Source: Pseudomonadaceae bacterium
GTDB lineage: Bacteria > Pseudomonadota > Gammaproteobacteria > Pseudomonadales > Azotimanducaceae
DNA length: 64,000 bases
Assembly (NCBI GenBank): GCA_024743435.1
Contig: JANSWO010000003.1
Span: forward strand, 273,707 to 337,706
Reading direction: 5' to 3'
Of the stretch, positions 18,102 through 26,958 are shown in pieces. Position 1 is the first letter of the stretch. Each line of letters opens with the position of its first letter. A model generated the notes under the pieces. It ran no database searches. It was not told the DNA's origin and worked only from the letters and a program-made list of their open reading frames with translations. A program made the translations under genes and the position numbers.

Positions 18102-19511
18102 CTATTGCTTTGCGGCGTAGGTCTGGGCCTCGAGCACTGCTCGAACGAGTTCAACCTGATTCCAGCGAATACCGTTTGGATTGACGCCAGTTCGGACGAT
18201 GACGAGGTCTTCTGACGGAATCACGGTGACGAGCTGCCCCTTGTTGCCGGCGGTTGTATACGTGTCGGCCGGGATGCCCTCGAATGAGTTCAGTAGCCAG
18301 AATTGTCCACCATAGCCCTGCTGGCCATCGATCTGGGGTTTGGCTGGCGCGGGCGTCGTGACGGTGTCGATCCAGTCGCTCGGCAGAATCTGTTGGCCTT
18401 CCCAGACGCCATCGTTGAGCAAGAGCAAGCCGAAGCGCGCGAGATCTCGTGGCGTTGTATAGACCTGGGAGGAGCCGATCAGATTGCCCGCGTGATCGGT
18501 TTCCATCACCGTGCGATGCATGCCGATGGGGTGCAGCAGACTCTCGTATGCAAACCGCAAGTAGGCCTCATCATCATTTAAAACGTGACGCAGGCCTCTG
18601 AGTAGCAGCAACGTATCGTTGTTGGCGTACTTCCAGCGGCTACCAGGTTCGGCCTCCAGATGACCGCTGGTCGCTGACGAGATGGCGTCCTGGCCGCCGA
18701 AGTAGACGGCGCTCGTATTCGCCCCCTGGCTGTATAGGCCGCTCGACATAGTCAACAGATGTCGCCAGGTGATGTTGGCGCGAGGATCGCCTGGGCTTGC
18801 AAACTCGGGGATCGCAGCGGGCTCATCCAGATCGAGTAGGCCTTCAGCTTCCGCGATGCCAATCATGGCAGCGGTGATGCTCTTGGCGGTCGACCAGGTG
18901 CGATAAGCCGTTTCCCGGCTGAAGCCATTGCCGTAGCGCTCGGCAACAATGCTGCTGCCGCGAATCACAATCACCGCGCTGGTCACGGAACCGCTGCCAA
19001 AACGCTCTGACGTGAACGCGGCGTCGAGAACGTTATCGAAGCGTGGGTCTATGTTGGTTGGCAACTCAGCGACCGGTTCTGGCGTGGGCATGGTCGCCAG
19101 ACTGGGCAGGAACACGGCGTCCCCCGCGGGTATGTCCCCAGGTAGAAGAGTGCAGCCCATATTCGGCCGATAGACCGCAGTACGGACATCGCCGTTGCCG
19201 TCGCTGGCGCTGACCCGACGGCGTTGGTGGTCAATGACCGGCGCGGGCAGGCCGAGAGGCTTGGTGTCGTGTAATTCGACTTCAAGGATCTGCTCAAGCT
19301 CCCGGTTGCCGTGAAAGGTGGCGGAGCACGTGAACAATGCCCGGTAGCCGGCGGCGATGTGTTTGTTGCTGTTGTCAGCGGCGCCGACCGGCTGTTGGTA
19401 GCTGCTTGCGAGCTGTCCGGAAACGTTTGCTGCCAATAGCGAAGTCAGAAGCAAGACACTACATCGGATCAGGTTCGAGCGTGTTGAGTGGGGGCTGTGC
19501 ACGTGTCGCAA
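18102..19511 (-). CDS. Exported serine hydrolase, class C beta-lactamase/penicillin-binding protein-like
   Basis: 469 residues. A hydrophobic signal segment (CSVLLLTSLLAANVSG) is followed by a ~140-residue N-terminal extension and then a beta-lactamase-fold domain. STAKS is the SxxK nucleophile motif and WKYANND contains the YxN motif. LTMSSGLYSQG is also typical. Members include esterases and peptidases as well as beta-lactamases, so antibiotic resistance should not be assumed. It is convergent with glk and alone on its strand. Confidence 0.8.
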   Translation of the reverse strand: MRHVHSPHSTRSNLIRCSVLLLTSLLAANVSGQLASSYQQPVGAADNSNKHIAAGYRALFTCSATFHGNRELEQILEVELHDTKPLGLPAPVIDHQRRRVSASDGNGDVRTAVYRPNMGCTLLPGDIPAGDAVFLPSLATMPTPEPVAELPTNIDPRFDNVLDAAFTSERFGSGSVTSAVIVIRGSSIVAERYGNGFSRETAYRTWSTAKSITAAMIGIAEAEGLLDLDEPAAIPEFASPGDPRANITWRHLLTMSSGLYSQGANTSAVYFGGQDAISSATSGHLEAEPGSRWKYANNDTLLLLRGLRHVLNDDEAYLRFAYESLLHPIGMHRTVMETDHAGNLIGSSQVYTTPRDLARFGLLLLNDGVWEGQQILPSDWIDTVTTPAPAKPQIDGQQGYGGQFWLLNSFEGIPADTYTTAGNKGQLVTVIPSEDLVIVRTGVNPNGIRWNQVELVRAVLEAQTYAAKQ

Positions 19512-19641
19512 CGGTAGGTTCCTGCTGGCTCGGTTATTATGGGCTGACTATATCGCAGCGCGGCCCGTTCAACTTCGTCTGAAGCTAACCTCAAACCAGG
19601 TCCGGCTGCTCGGCTTAATCGACCCGCTTGGGAGAACCTCA

Positions 19642-19977
19642 ATGACTGAAACCAATACCAATCAAGCAAAACTGATCTACGTTCTCTACCTGGCCGGGTT
19701 CATTACCGGTGGTGTCACAAGCCTCATTGGCGTGGTGATGGCCTATATGGCGCGTGGGGATGCGGATGAGATGCTGAAAAGCCACTACACCTGGCAGATC
19801 CGGACGTTTTGGATTGCGCTTGTTGCGTCGCTCGTTGGCGGGGTGCTCACGATCGTACTGATCGGCTTCCTCGTTCTGCTCGGGCTTGCGGTCTGGTTGA
19901 TCGTCCGCTGCGTAAAGGGATTCCAGCAGCTGGAAAAAGGCGAGCCGATCGAGGACGTGGAAAGCTGGCTTGTCTGA
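19642..19977 (+). CDS. Small DUF4870-like membrane protein
   Basis: 111 residues with three hydrophobic segments (about residues 10-33, 50-85) and a charged C-terminus GFQQLEKGEPIEDVESWLV. The pattern AYMARGDADEMLKSHYTWQIRTFW is that of small membrane proteins of the DUF4870 type. GGGAGAACC precedes the ATG. No function is known. A strong terminator follows. Confidence 0.75.
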   Translation: MTETNTNQAKLIYVLYLAGFITGGVTSLIGVVMAYMARGDADEMLKSHYTWQIRTFWIALVASLVGGVLTIVLIGFLVLLGLAVWLIVRCVKGFQQLEKGEPIEDVESWLV

Positions 19978-20000
19978 ACGGATTCGCTGACTCGCATACG

Positions 20001-20028
20001 AAAACGCCGCCCGATGGGCGGCGTTTTT
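20001..20028. terminator. Bidirectional intrinsic terminator
   Basis: ACGCCGCCC pairs with GGGCGGCGT around a GAT loop, with A tract before and T tract after, so it works on both strands. It sits between the convergent DUF4870-like and subtilase genes. Confidence 0.9.
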
Positions 20029-20071
20029 GTAGCTGGGCAGCCAATGGCTACCCAGCGTCTGAGGTAAGAAC

Positions 20072-22510
20072 CTACAGGTCCTCAGCGATCAGGCGGCCAC
20101 TCGCGTTGGGTGTGTCGTTGGTGGTCCACGGCGCCAGGTCGTCAACAATCGCCTGCTCGACCTCGGTAGGCGTTGCATCCGGATTGCGCGCCAGGTAGAG
20201 CAGCGCAGCGCCAGCTACGTGCGGCGTTGCCATGGACGTTCCGCTGATGTTGGCGTAACCGCCATCCAGCCAGGTCGACAGAATTGCTTCACCCGGTGCT
20301 GCCACGGTAACCGGATTACCGAAGTTGCAGTTCACATCATTGAGGTTCACATCGTGCGACGTAACCGTGATGGCGCCATTGATCGGGTTGCCATTGCCGT
20401 CTGATCCGTTGGCTGCGTTGATGAAGTCGTCGCCAACGCGAGCCGGTGAGTACGTCTGCGCATCTCCCGGGAACAGGCATGCACCCAGGATGCCGTTGCC
20501 CGCTGCGATAGCGTAGGTGACTCCGGCATTGATGGAGCGTCGAACGGCCGTGTCGATGGCGTCGGAAGCGCCGCCACCCAGGCTCATGTTCGCGACCATC
20601 GGCTGAGACGGATTCGCCTGTTTGCGAGCCGTGACTTCATCTACCGCTGCGATGATGTCGTCGTTCGCACAGGTGCCGTCCGTTCCGCAAACCCGGAAGC
20701 CATAGATCGGGGCGCCAGGAGCGACACCGACAACACCGCCGTTGCCGTCGATTGCAGCCGCGCTACCAGCGGTGTGCGTGCCGTGACCGTTGTCGTCTTC
20801 ACCATCGTCACTCGGATCCGCCGCGATGAAGCCCATCTTCTCGATGATATTCAGATCGGGGTGGTCCGAATCGACGCCGCTATCGATGCCGAAGAACCAT
20901 GGTGTGATGCCACAGCCTTCGGCTGTTGATGCCTGCCAGGTCGCGTTCAGATCAGCGCGGGTAGTGGTGATGCCATACAAGTCGGTTAGATCGTCGTGAC
21001 CGCCGGTGTCAGCACAGCCGACGGGGCCAGCATCGGTGGTTGCGCACTGAACGCCAGTGAAACCGGAGTTGCCTCCCGTGTTGAACGCCTGTACTCGATA
21101 GCAGTATTGAGTTTCCGCTGCGAGGCCGCCGCTGGCATAGCTCGTTGCATTGACCGCAGCGATATCAATTTCAGCGAAAGGTCCGCCAGCGTTGGCTGCG
21201 CGCTCGATGCGGAAGCCGGTCTCATCGCTCGCGTTGTCTATCCAGGCCAGATCGATACGTTGGCTGGATTGTACGGTTAGTGCCAGGTTGGACGGAGCGG
21301 CGGGCGGATCCACCGGCTCGGCGGTCGGCGTGGCGCAGGCCTCGCTCGAGAACGGTCCAGTGTTTGTCAGCGTCTGGCCGACTCGCACCCGATAGCAATG
21401 CTCGACACCGGCGGTGACGTTGTTATCGGTATAGCCGGAAAGGTTGGCTTGAACGATGACTTCCAGGCTTGAGAATGCGCCGCCGTCTACCGCTCGCTCA
21501 ACTTCGAAGCCAACCTCTGCGGTGGCATTGTCCGTCCAGTTCAGTTCGATTGACGTCGTGCCGTTTGCAGTCGCCATCACGTTGCTCGGGGCAGCGAGAG
21601 GGTCTGCAGGCGTGCTGTTGGTGGTATCACAGGATTCGTTGCTGTAGCTCGAATCGCCATCGCCGTTGAATGCCTGTACGCGGTAGCAGTATTCGGTATC
21701 AGCGAGCAGTCCAGTGCTCTGGTAGCTCGCAACGTTCGCCCCGAGCACATCAATCTCTGCAAAAGCGCCGGCGGTGCCGAGTGCGCGTTCTACGCGATAG
21801 CCGGTTTCGTTGTTGGCATTGTCGTTCCACGCCAAATCGATGCGGCCGTCGTTAACAGTGCTCGCAGCCAACCCGGTTGGGTCTGCTGGCGGCGTTGGTG
21901 GTGGCGTATCGGGCGTCACGCAAACCGGCGCCGAGAACGGCCCGAGAACCGTGAAACTCTCACCCACACGGATCTGGTAGCAGAATTCCTGACCAGGGCT
22001 AACCGTGTTGTCGGTGTAGCTTTCAATGTTCGCTCCGATCACGATCTCAAGCTCGCTGTACGCGCCATTGATGCCGGTCGTCGAACGCTGCACCTCGGTG
22101 CCCAATTCTGTGGTGGCGTTGTCGGTCCAGTTCAGGACAACCTGGTTTGGTCCGGTCGCGGTTGCATCGACATCGGTCGGTGCATCGACGGTATAGAGGG
22201 TCCAATACCCATTCGGCTCGATCGACGCGATCGCCGGATGCAGTTGCAAACGGGCAACTCGATCCGCTGGAATCTCGGCCGAGAAGCCTGTCAGTGCGGC
22301 TCGAAACGTGTGACGCAGGCGCATCTTGTGCTGGCTGCTGAGCCCGGCAACAAGCTTCAGCGCTTCAGCCCGGGTGATGTCCTGTTTGAAGCGAACGATG
22401 TATTCGTTCGGAATGACGCGATAGCTGCGGTCTGCAGCGTCGACATTGATCGCAGAAATGCCACTGACGATTACCGCCAGCAGGAGCGCGATGGTCGCTC
22501 GATAAACCAT
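20072..22510 (-). CDS. Secreted subtilisin-like protease (S8) with four Fn3 domains between propeptide and catalytic domain
   Basis: 812 residues. A signal peptide (residues 1-26) is followed by an inhibitor I9-type propeptide (about 28-105; EYIVRFKQ and FSAEIPADRVARLQLHP). Four fibronectin type III repeats of ~95 residues follow (about 108-500), each with a W(T/N/I)DNA(T/S/N) and E(F/Y)CY(Q/R)(I/V) pattern. The S8 domain occupies about 525-805: Asp in FFGIDSGVDSDHPDLN, His in NGHGTHTAGSAA, Ser in SGTSMATPHVAGAAL. All catalytic residues are present. Fn3 repeats normally follow the protease domain; here they precede it. It is probably a secreted scavenging protease. Confidence 0.93.
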   Translation of the reverse strand: MVYRATIALLLAVIVSGISAINVDAADRSYRVIPNEYIVRFKQDITRAEALKLVAGLSSQHKMRLRHTFRAALTGFSAEIPADRVARLQLHPAIASIEPNGYWTLYTVDAPTDVDATATGPNQVVLNWTDNATTELGTEVQRSTTGINGAYSELEIVIGANIESYTDNTVSPGQEFCYQIRVGESFTVLGPFSAPVCVTPDTPPPTPPADPTGLAASTVNDGRIDLAWNDNANNETGYRVERALGTAGAFAEIDVLGANVASYQSTGLLADTEYCYRVQAFNGDGDSSYSNESCDTTNSTPADPLAAPSNVMATANGTTSIELNWTDNATAEVGFEVERAVDGGAFSSLEVIVQANLSGYTDNNVTAGVEHCYRVRVGQTLTNTGPFSSEACATPTAEPVDPPAAPSNLALTVQSSQRIDLAWIDNASDETGFRIERAANAGGPFAEIDIAAVNATSYASGGLAAETQYCYRVQAFNTGGNSGFTGVQCATTDAGPVGCADTGGHDDLTDLYGITTTRADLNATWQASTAEGCGITPWFFGIDSGVDSDHPDLNIIEKMGFIAADPSDDGEDDNGHGTHTAGSAAAIDGNGGVVGVAPGAPIYGFRVCGTDGTCANDDIIAAVDEVTARKQANPSQPMVANMSLGGGASDAIDTAVRRSINAGVTYAIAAGNGILGACLFPGDAQTYSPARVGDDFINAANGSDGNGNPINGAITVTSHDVNLNDVNCNFGNPVTVAAPGEAILSTWLDGGYANISGTSMATPHVAGAALLYLARNPDATPTEVEQAIVDDLAPWTTNDTPNASGRLIAEDL

Positions 22511-23100
22511 GAATTGTCCCTCGTATCAGCGCGCGCCCAGCTTTGAATAGCTCGAATCACTTCGAGCACGGCTCGGCGATGTGCTGCAGCCCCCTCCGGG
22601 CGTGAAGTCAGAACAGCCTCAGGATTGCCGGCTATGGACGGCAAGCCTGTGACGACTGACGCGTTAGCGCGCATCTCCGGGATCGGCCGGAAGGGCGCTT
22701 TTTTAGAACGAATGCGGATAGTGGCCGACGTTTTGCCGACAACGGATTCGCGCTCGAACGTTGTGCTCGATGACAGCGTCATCAACCAGCGGATCGCAGC
22801 GCGTTGCGAGTTACCAGTACCGGGATCGGCCGCGGTAGTCTCTCTGGCAGCACCGTGGGCTCGTCGTAAGCTCCACTACAACAGGCGCTGAGGGCTAGAT
22901 TCTAGCGATTTAAGGACGTCAAAACTACGTGATGTCGCCTCGAAATCACTTTAGCCTTGGTGTGTGAGAATCGTAATAAGTGTTCTCATATCAAATAGTT
23001 AGAGCGTTTATCTCGGCGCAGTATGTGTCGAGGTTTACGAGCCGCTTACAAAACCTCGGCGCTTTTGTTCTCAATGGTCAGGGCCGGTAAGCTGCGGCGA
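22511..23100. other. Intergenic region without a supported gene
   Basis: 590 bases between the starts of the subtilase leader and the end of the crotonase gene. An 88-codon plus-strand frame (22625-22891) has no ribosome binding site and no family resemblance. The part from 22900 to 23010 is AT-richer than its surroundings. I find no terminator with a T run. It probably holds the subtilase promoter and untranslated leader. Confidence 0.45.
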
Positions 23101-23883
23101 TCAGCTGCTTTGGGAGCGTCCGCGTTTCTGAATGTCTGCTCGCCGGCTTGCTACCTTGTCAGCCGACACCTGCCGCTGTGCGTGCGTGTTACTTGCCTGT
23201 TTCTCGATCGCCAGCCCCTCCTGCAGGTTTGCCATCCAGCCTGCCTCCTGGATTCGCAGAATCTCATCCCGCGTTGCCCGGTCGGTGGTCAGGATGTCAG
23301 CGGCGATCTGCTCGCAGGTCGAAACCAGTTCATCCGGCGCGACAACTCGGTTAACCATGCCCCAGCGGTCCGCTGTTGTGGCGTCCAGGAAGTTGCCGGT
23401 GAGGGACAGCTCTTTAGCTCGTGGCAGGCCAATCAGCCGTGGCAACCGCTGGGAAAGGCCCCAGCCTGGCACTACGCCCACGCGGGCGTGGGTGTCAGCG
23501 AAACGTGCCTCGGTTGACGCGACGATGATGTCGCACATTAAGGCGAGTTCGAAACCGCCGGTAATGGCGAAGCCGTTGATCGCGCCGATCAGAGGCTTGT
23601 CCAGATCAGCGATGGCATCGTCCAGCGTGCGCCCGGGGGCACCCAGACTGCTCGAATCGCTGCCAAGTTCCTTGAGATCCAGGCCCGCGGTGAATGCACG
23701 ACCCGCACCAGTGAGAATCACAACCTCGACGCTATCGTCGCTGGCAACCTCGTCGATGCGGCTCACCAAGGCGGCTCGGAGTTTCAATGACAGCGCGTTG
23801 AGCGCATCTGGACGGTTCAGCGTGAGGATGCTGATCCGCCCGTCCACTTGGCTGCTCTGGCGTAGAACGAGGTCGTTGCTCAC
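23101..23883 (-). CDS. Enoyl-CoA hydratase/isomerase (crotonase) family protein
   Basis: 260 residues. LTLNRPDALNALS at the N-terminus, GAGRAFTAGLDLKEL for the oxyanion hole, and GFAITGGFELALMCDI with one catalytic Glu retained. The second Glu position (THARVGVVPGWGL) is not Glu, so isomerase or another crotonase activity is possible. The GTG at 23883 has AAGGAAA six bases upstream. The hydrolase gene ends 92 bases upstream on the same strand, so both may be in one transcript. Confidence 0.85.
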   Translation of the reverse strand: MSNDLVLRQSSQVDGRISILTLNRPDALNALSLKLRAALVSRIDEVASDDSVEVVILTGAGRAFTAGLDLKELGSDSSSLGAPGRTLDDAIADLDKPLIGAINGFAITGGFELALMCDIIVASTEARFADTHARVGVVPGWGLSQRLPRLIGLPRAKELSLTGNFLDATTADRWGMVNRVVAPDELVSTCEQIAADILTTDRATRDEILRIQEAGWMANLQEGLAIEKQASNTHAQRQVSADKVASRRADIQKRGRSQSS

Positions 23884-23974
23884 TTGGATTTCCTTGTTAT
23901 CGAGATTGTCGTTTAGGGGTGGCCCGAGGTCAGCCTGGATTGACTGTGCTGGCACCCGGATGCGGCGGCGCAAG

Positions 23975-24844
23975 CTAGCGACAACAGCCGTGCACGTGCT
24001 CGCTGATCCGCTCGGCGATGGGCCCCAGTAACGGATCCGGCAAATCGTGCCCCATGTCGTCGATCAGCCACTGCTGCGCACCTTCAATGCTGTTGGCCGT
24101 GTCTTCGGCGGCCTCAGCTGGCACTAAAGCATCTGCGGTTCCGTGAATCACCAAAGTCGGCAGGCTCGTAACGCTTCGCAGTGCATCGCTGCGCGATCCG
24201 GCATGTACTAGCGCGCCGAGCTGGCGAATCATGCCGTCGTTGTCGAGGCCGCGCGCGATCTCCATGTCCACCAGCTGGCCAAGCCCCACCTCGTTCGATG
24301 GATAGGTTTTTCCTCCCAGCGCCTGCCAGCCTTCACGACGGCCGGCGCGAGCTTTGTCTGGCTCGCCAGGAATCTCTCGAACGAAGGCCTGCCATACATC
24401 CGGTGCTGCGCCCGGCAGATCCGGGTTGCCGGTACTGGATGCGATGCTAGTCAGGCTGGCGATTCGTTCGCGATATCTCAGCGCGATGGTCTGGCCGATC
24501 ATTCCGCCCATCGAGAAGCCGATGATGTGCGCCTTCGCTTGCCCTATGTGGTTGAGAACGGCGATGGCGTCGTCCGCCATGTCATCGAGGCTATAAACAG
24601 CGGCTGCGCCCTTGCGAGCCTCATCAAACGTCGGCGTCTTCACGTCGATACGACTGGATTGGCCGACGTCCCGGTTATCGAACGCCACAACGCGCAAGCC
24701 GCTCGCGACGAGCGCATCGATCAACGGCTGCGGCCAGTGAATGAGCTGACAGGTAAATCCGTGCACCAGCAGCAGTACGGGGTCGGTGCGCGCGCCCCAT
24801 TGCCGGAAGGCCAGATGGATGTCATCTCGTTGAACGGTTGCCAT
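23975..24844 (-). CDS. Alpha/beta-hydrolase
   Basis: 289 residues. LLLVHGFTCQLIHW gives the HG oxyanion motif, IIGFSMGGMIGQ the nucleophile elbow GFSMGG, VIHGTADALVP the acid region, and DMGHDLP the catalytic His. It is close to the general esterase/3-oxoadipate enol-lactonase-like group. The ATG at 24844 (MATVQRDDIHL) gives the normal fold start; an upstream reading to 24988 adds no recognisable sequence. The substrate is unknown. Confidence 0.82.
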   Translation of the reverse strand: MATVQRDDIHLAFRQWGARTDPVLLLVHGFTCQLIHWPQPLIDALVASGLRVVAFDNRDVGQSSRIDVKTPTFDEARKGAAAVYSLDDMADDAIAVLNHIGQAKAHIIGFSMGGMIGQTIALRYRERIASLTSIASSTGNPDLPGAAPDVWQAFVREIPGEPDKARAGRREGWQALGGKTYPSNEVGLGQLVDMEIARGLDNDGMIRQLGALVHAGSRSDALRSVTSLPTLVIHGTADALVPAEAAEDTANSIEGAQQWLIDDMGHDLPDPLLGPIAERISEHVHGCCR

Positions 24845-25011
24845 AGGATCTCGAGGCTCTTTGCGGTTTGCCCCATGGGCGGTCACGGCAGTATAAACGG
24901 GCTGCTCTGCCAGGGAGAGGTTCGGTCGCTGGACATGAGCCATCTCATTGCCCTTGCGCTGGCCATCGTACTGGGTTGACACTGACAACTACCCAGACAG
25001 AAAGGATTGCC

Positions 25012-26052
25012 ATGCCGTGGCAGTTTGTCGAGATGTACGGGCAATCTAACGTTGCCGACTACGTTATTGAGCGAGCGCTGACTGCGCACAGTCAGCTGTT
25101 GCTCGCCTGCTCGGCTGCAGCACACCCCAAGTCCCGGCGCGCCACCATGACGTCGGACAGCCAGGATGCCAAGGCAACCCTCGATGAACGAGCGGAACGG
25201 GAGCGTCCGATGCTTGCCCGAATCTGCGCGACTCGCCAGGTCGTTGCGGCCTGTTGGTGGACGCTGTCGGAGGGTATTGATCCTGAAGTAGTCGCGACGG
25301 CGAAGGATCGAGATGCCCAACTCGCCGAAGTACTAACGGGCTTGCAGGTGCTGCCTGCGTCTGCGGACCTACTGGCAGATATTCATGATGCGACGGTAAA
25401 GGCGAAAACCCGGTCTGCTTTGTCCCGAGTTCTTGAGCGCTATCGCTCAAACCCAGCCACGGCAGCGGGCGCCAATAGCGGACATCCAGATGCGCCCGGC
25501 GACGAGGAGTTGACCGATCTCGCGGTTGCGTGGTCCGAATCCGACGCGGCTGCCTGGCGCGACATAAATGGTGTGAGTGGCGTGACAGTTGACGGTGGTG
25601 TGTTCGCTAGTGACAGCTTGCTGCACGCGTTCGATCGAGGCGCATTCAGAGCTCAGCGCTGGCTGGCGAAACCTAAACGGAAGCACGCGCGCAAGCTGCT
25701 CAAGCACGCCCGGCGATTAGGCTGGCAACTGGCACTACTGCGCGAAACGCTCGGGGAGCAGAATCGTGCGCTCGCGTGGTACACAGACAAGCTGGTGGCT
25801 GAACTCGAGGTGCTCGGCACGATTGACGAGGTATTGCACTCGGATGCCGTGACGCGCGAGGAGGGCAAGGATGCTCTACGGGTGCGCAGTGCGCTCGATG
25901 CGCGCTCGGCGCAAGTGAGCGAACGGATCGAGAAACTAATCGCACGAGTCTATGGTCAAAGCAGAGGCGAACTGGCGACACGGCTGGAAGATGAGATCGC
26001 CGCCCTGGATGTCGACCGGCAGATTGTGCTCGCGGCGCTGAACGCGACATAG
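25012..26052 (+). CDS. Putative CHAD-like helical protein
   Basis: 346 residues, rich in Arg, Ala and Glu, and mostly predicted helical by eye. RKHARKLLKHARRLGWQLALLRETLGEQNRAL-type sequence around residues 220-255 resembles the second half of a CHAD domain (HxLRKxxKxLRY...LGxxND), a polyphosphate-binding fold. The first half is not clearly recognisable, so the assignment is tentative. AAAGGA precedes the ATG at 25012. No polyphosphate gene is adjacent. It diverges from the alpha/beta-hydrolase. Confidence 0.45.
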   Translation: MPWQFVEMYGQSNVADYVIERALTAHSQLLLACSAAAHPKSRRATMTSDSQDAKATLDERAERERPMLARICATRQVVAACWWTLSEGIDPEVVATAKDRDAQLAEVLTGLQVLPASADLLADIHDATVKAKTRSALSRVLERYRSNPATAAGANSGHPDAPGDEELTDLAVAWSESDAAAWRDINGVSGVTVDGGVFASDSLLHAFDRGAFRAQRWLAKPKRKHARKLLKHARRLGWQLALLRETLGEQNRALAWYTDKLVAELEVLGTIDEVLHSDAVTREEGKDALRVRSALDARSAQVSERIEKLIARVYGQSRGELATRLEDEIAALDVDRQIVLAALNAT

Positions 26053-26144
26053 CCGTGCTGGCTCACGTCCAAGTTGCCACTAAACTGCAATCGTAGACGT
26101 CAATAATCCGGGATATGAAAACTCGGGATAGACAGGGAGATCGA

Positions 26145-26798
26145 GTGAAAAGGATAAAACTGCATCTCGCCGCCTTGGGCATAGCCGCCCTGGCAGCTGG
26201 CTGTGATGATCAGGCAACTGTGGCAACAACGCCCTCAGTCGTAGATGCGCCCGGGCAGGTGGCGGATGTGCAACCAGTGTCGTTTGAGGCCAGCTATGCC
26301 CAGGCCTGGGGGCCGGCAATTGGCGCGCCTATGCCACTGCTGGATGCACCTGATCAAAACGGTGACCAACGCAACCTCGCGAGCCTCTCTGGCAGTCATG
26401 GCCTGCTGTTGTTTCTCAATAGAAGTGCGGATTGGTGACCCTTCTGCAAGCGTCAGTTCGTGCAACTGGCACAGTGGCAGGATCGATTCGAGCAGCTGGG
26501 TGTCAATGTCGCTGGCATGACCTACGACAGCGAAGAAATACTGGCGGCCTTCCACGACACCGAAGGGCTTGAGTATCCCTTGCTCAAGGACGTTGAACAA
26601 CGCCACGTAAGCGCGTTGGGTGTTCTCAACGAAGACTATGGACCGGGCCATGCAGCATTTGGCGTGCCGCACCCAGGCATTGTTTATGTCGACGCAGACG
26701 GTATCGTGCGCGCAAAGTTTGCAGCGCAAGGCTATCGTAGCCGGCCTTCCTTTGAGGCCGTGTACGCCGCGATCAGTGAGATACGCGGCGGGCAGTAG
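26145..26798 (+). CDS. Selenocysteine-containing lipoprotein redoxin (in-frame UGA at 26436)
   Basis: 217 residues if UGA 26436-26438 is read as selenocysteine. The N-terminus is a lipoprotein signal with lipobox LAAGC. Then comes a redoxin/AhpC-TSA-like fold: IGAPMPLLDAPDQNG, LLLFLNRSADW, then UGA, then PFCKRQF. This makes a U-P-F-C motif where relatives have CPxC. The same frame continues without a break to 26798 with normal redoxin sequence (VYVDADGIVRAKF). A hairpin with SECIS features follows the UGA. GTG at 26145 has AGGGAG six bases upstream; ATG 26115 is an alternative. It probably acts as a thiol-disulfide or peroxide reductase at the inner membrane, facing the periplasm. The sel genes are outside the window. 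Confidence 0.82.
26444..26480 (+). promoter_or_regulatory. Candidate bacterial SECIS hairpin
   Basis: Beginning five bases after the UGA, CUGC pairs with GCAG as a lower stem, and GUCAGUU (26452-26458) pairs with AACUGGC (26464-26470) as an upper stem of seven pairs. The apical loop is CGUGC (26459-26463) and has G in its second position. The loop starts 21 bases after the UGA, within the spacing usual for SelB-binding elements. The hairpin is compatible with the coding sequence around it. Confidence 0.65.
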
Positions 26799-26958
26799 CA
26801 GCTCGAACCGATGGTATAGACGGGGGACGCCTCTCGGAGCTTGAGTCTCTGGCAGGTGTCTCGGCCGCGCGCTTTGTCGTGTTTGCAGCGCGATCACGCC
26901 AGGACCAATAGCCTGGCGCGCCAATTGATCTCGAACAAAGAGAAAAAGGACTAGCAAC

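Noticed and set aside
22625..22891. 88-codon plus-strand gene before the crotonase
   Set aside because: No ribosome binding site, no recognisable sequence, and codon pattern unlike the neighbours.
26436..26438. Stop codon in the redoxin as a pseudogene mark or as the boundary of two genes
   Set aside because: The stop is UGA, sits exactly on the catalytic Cys site, the frame on both sides is intact and a suitable hairpin follows. A random nonsense mutation would not be expected to meet all of these. A sequencing error of the Cys codon TGC/TGT to TGA remains possible.
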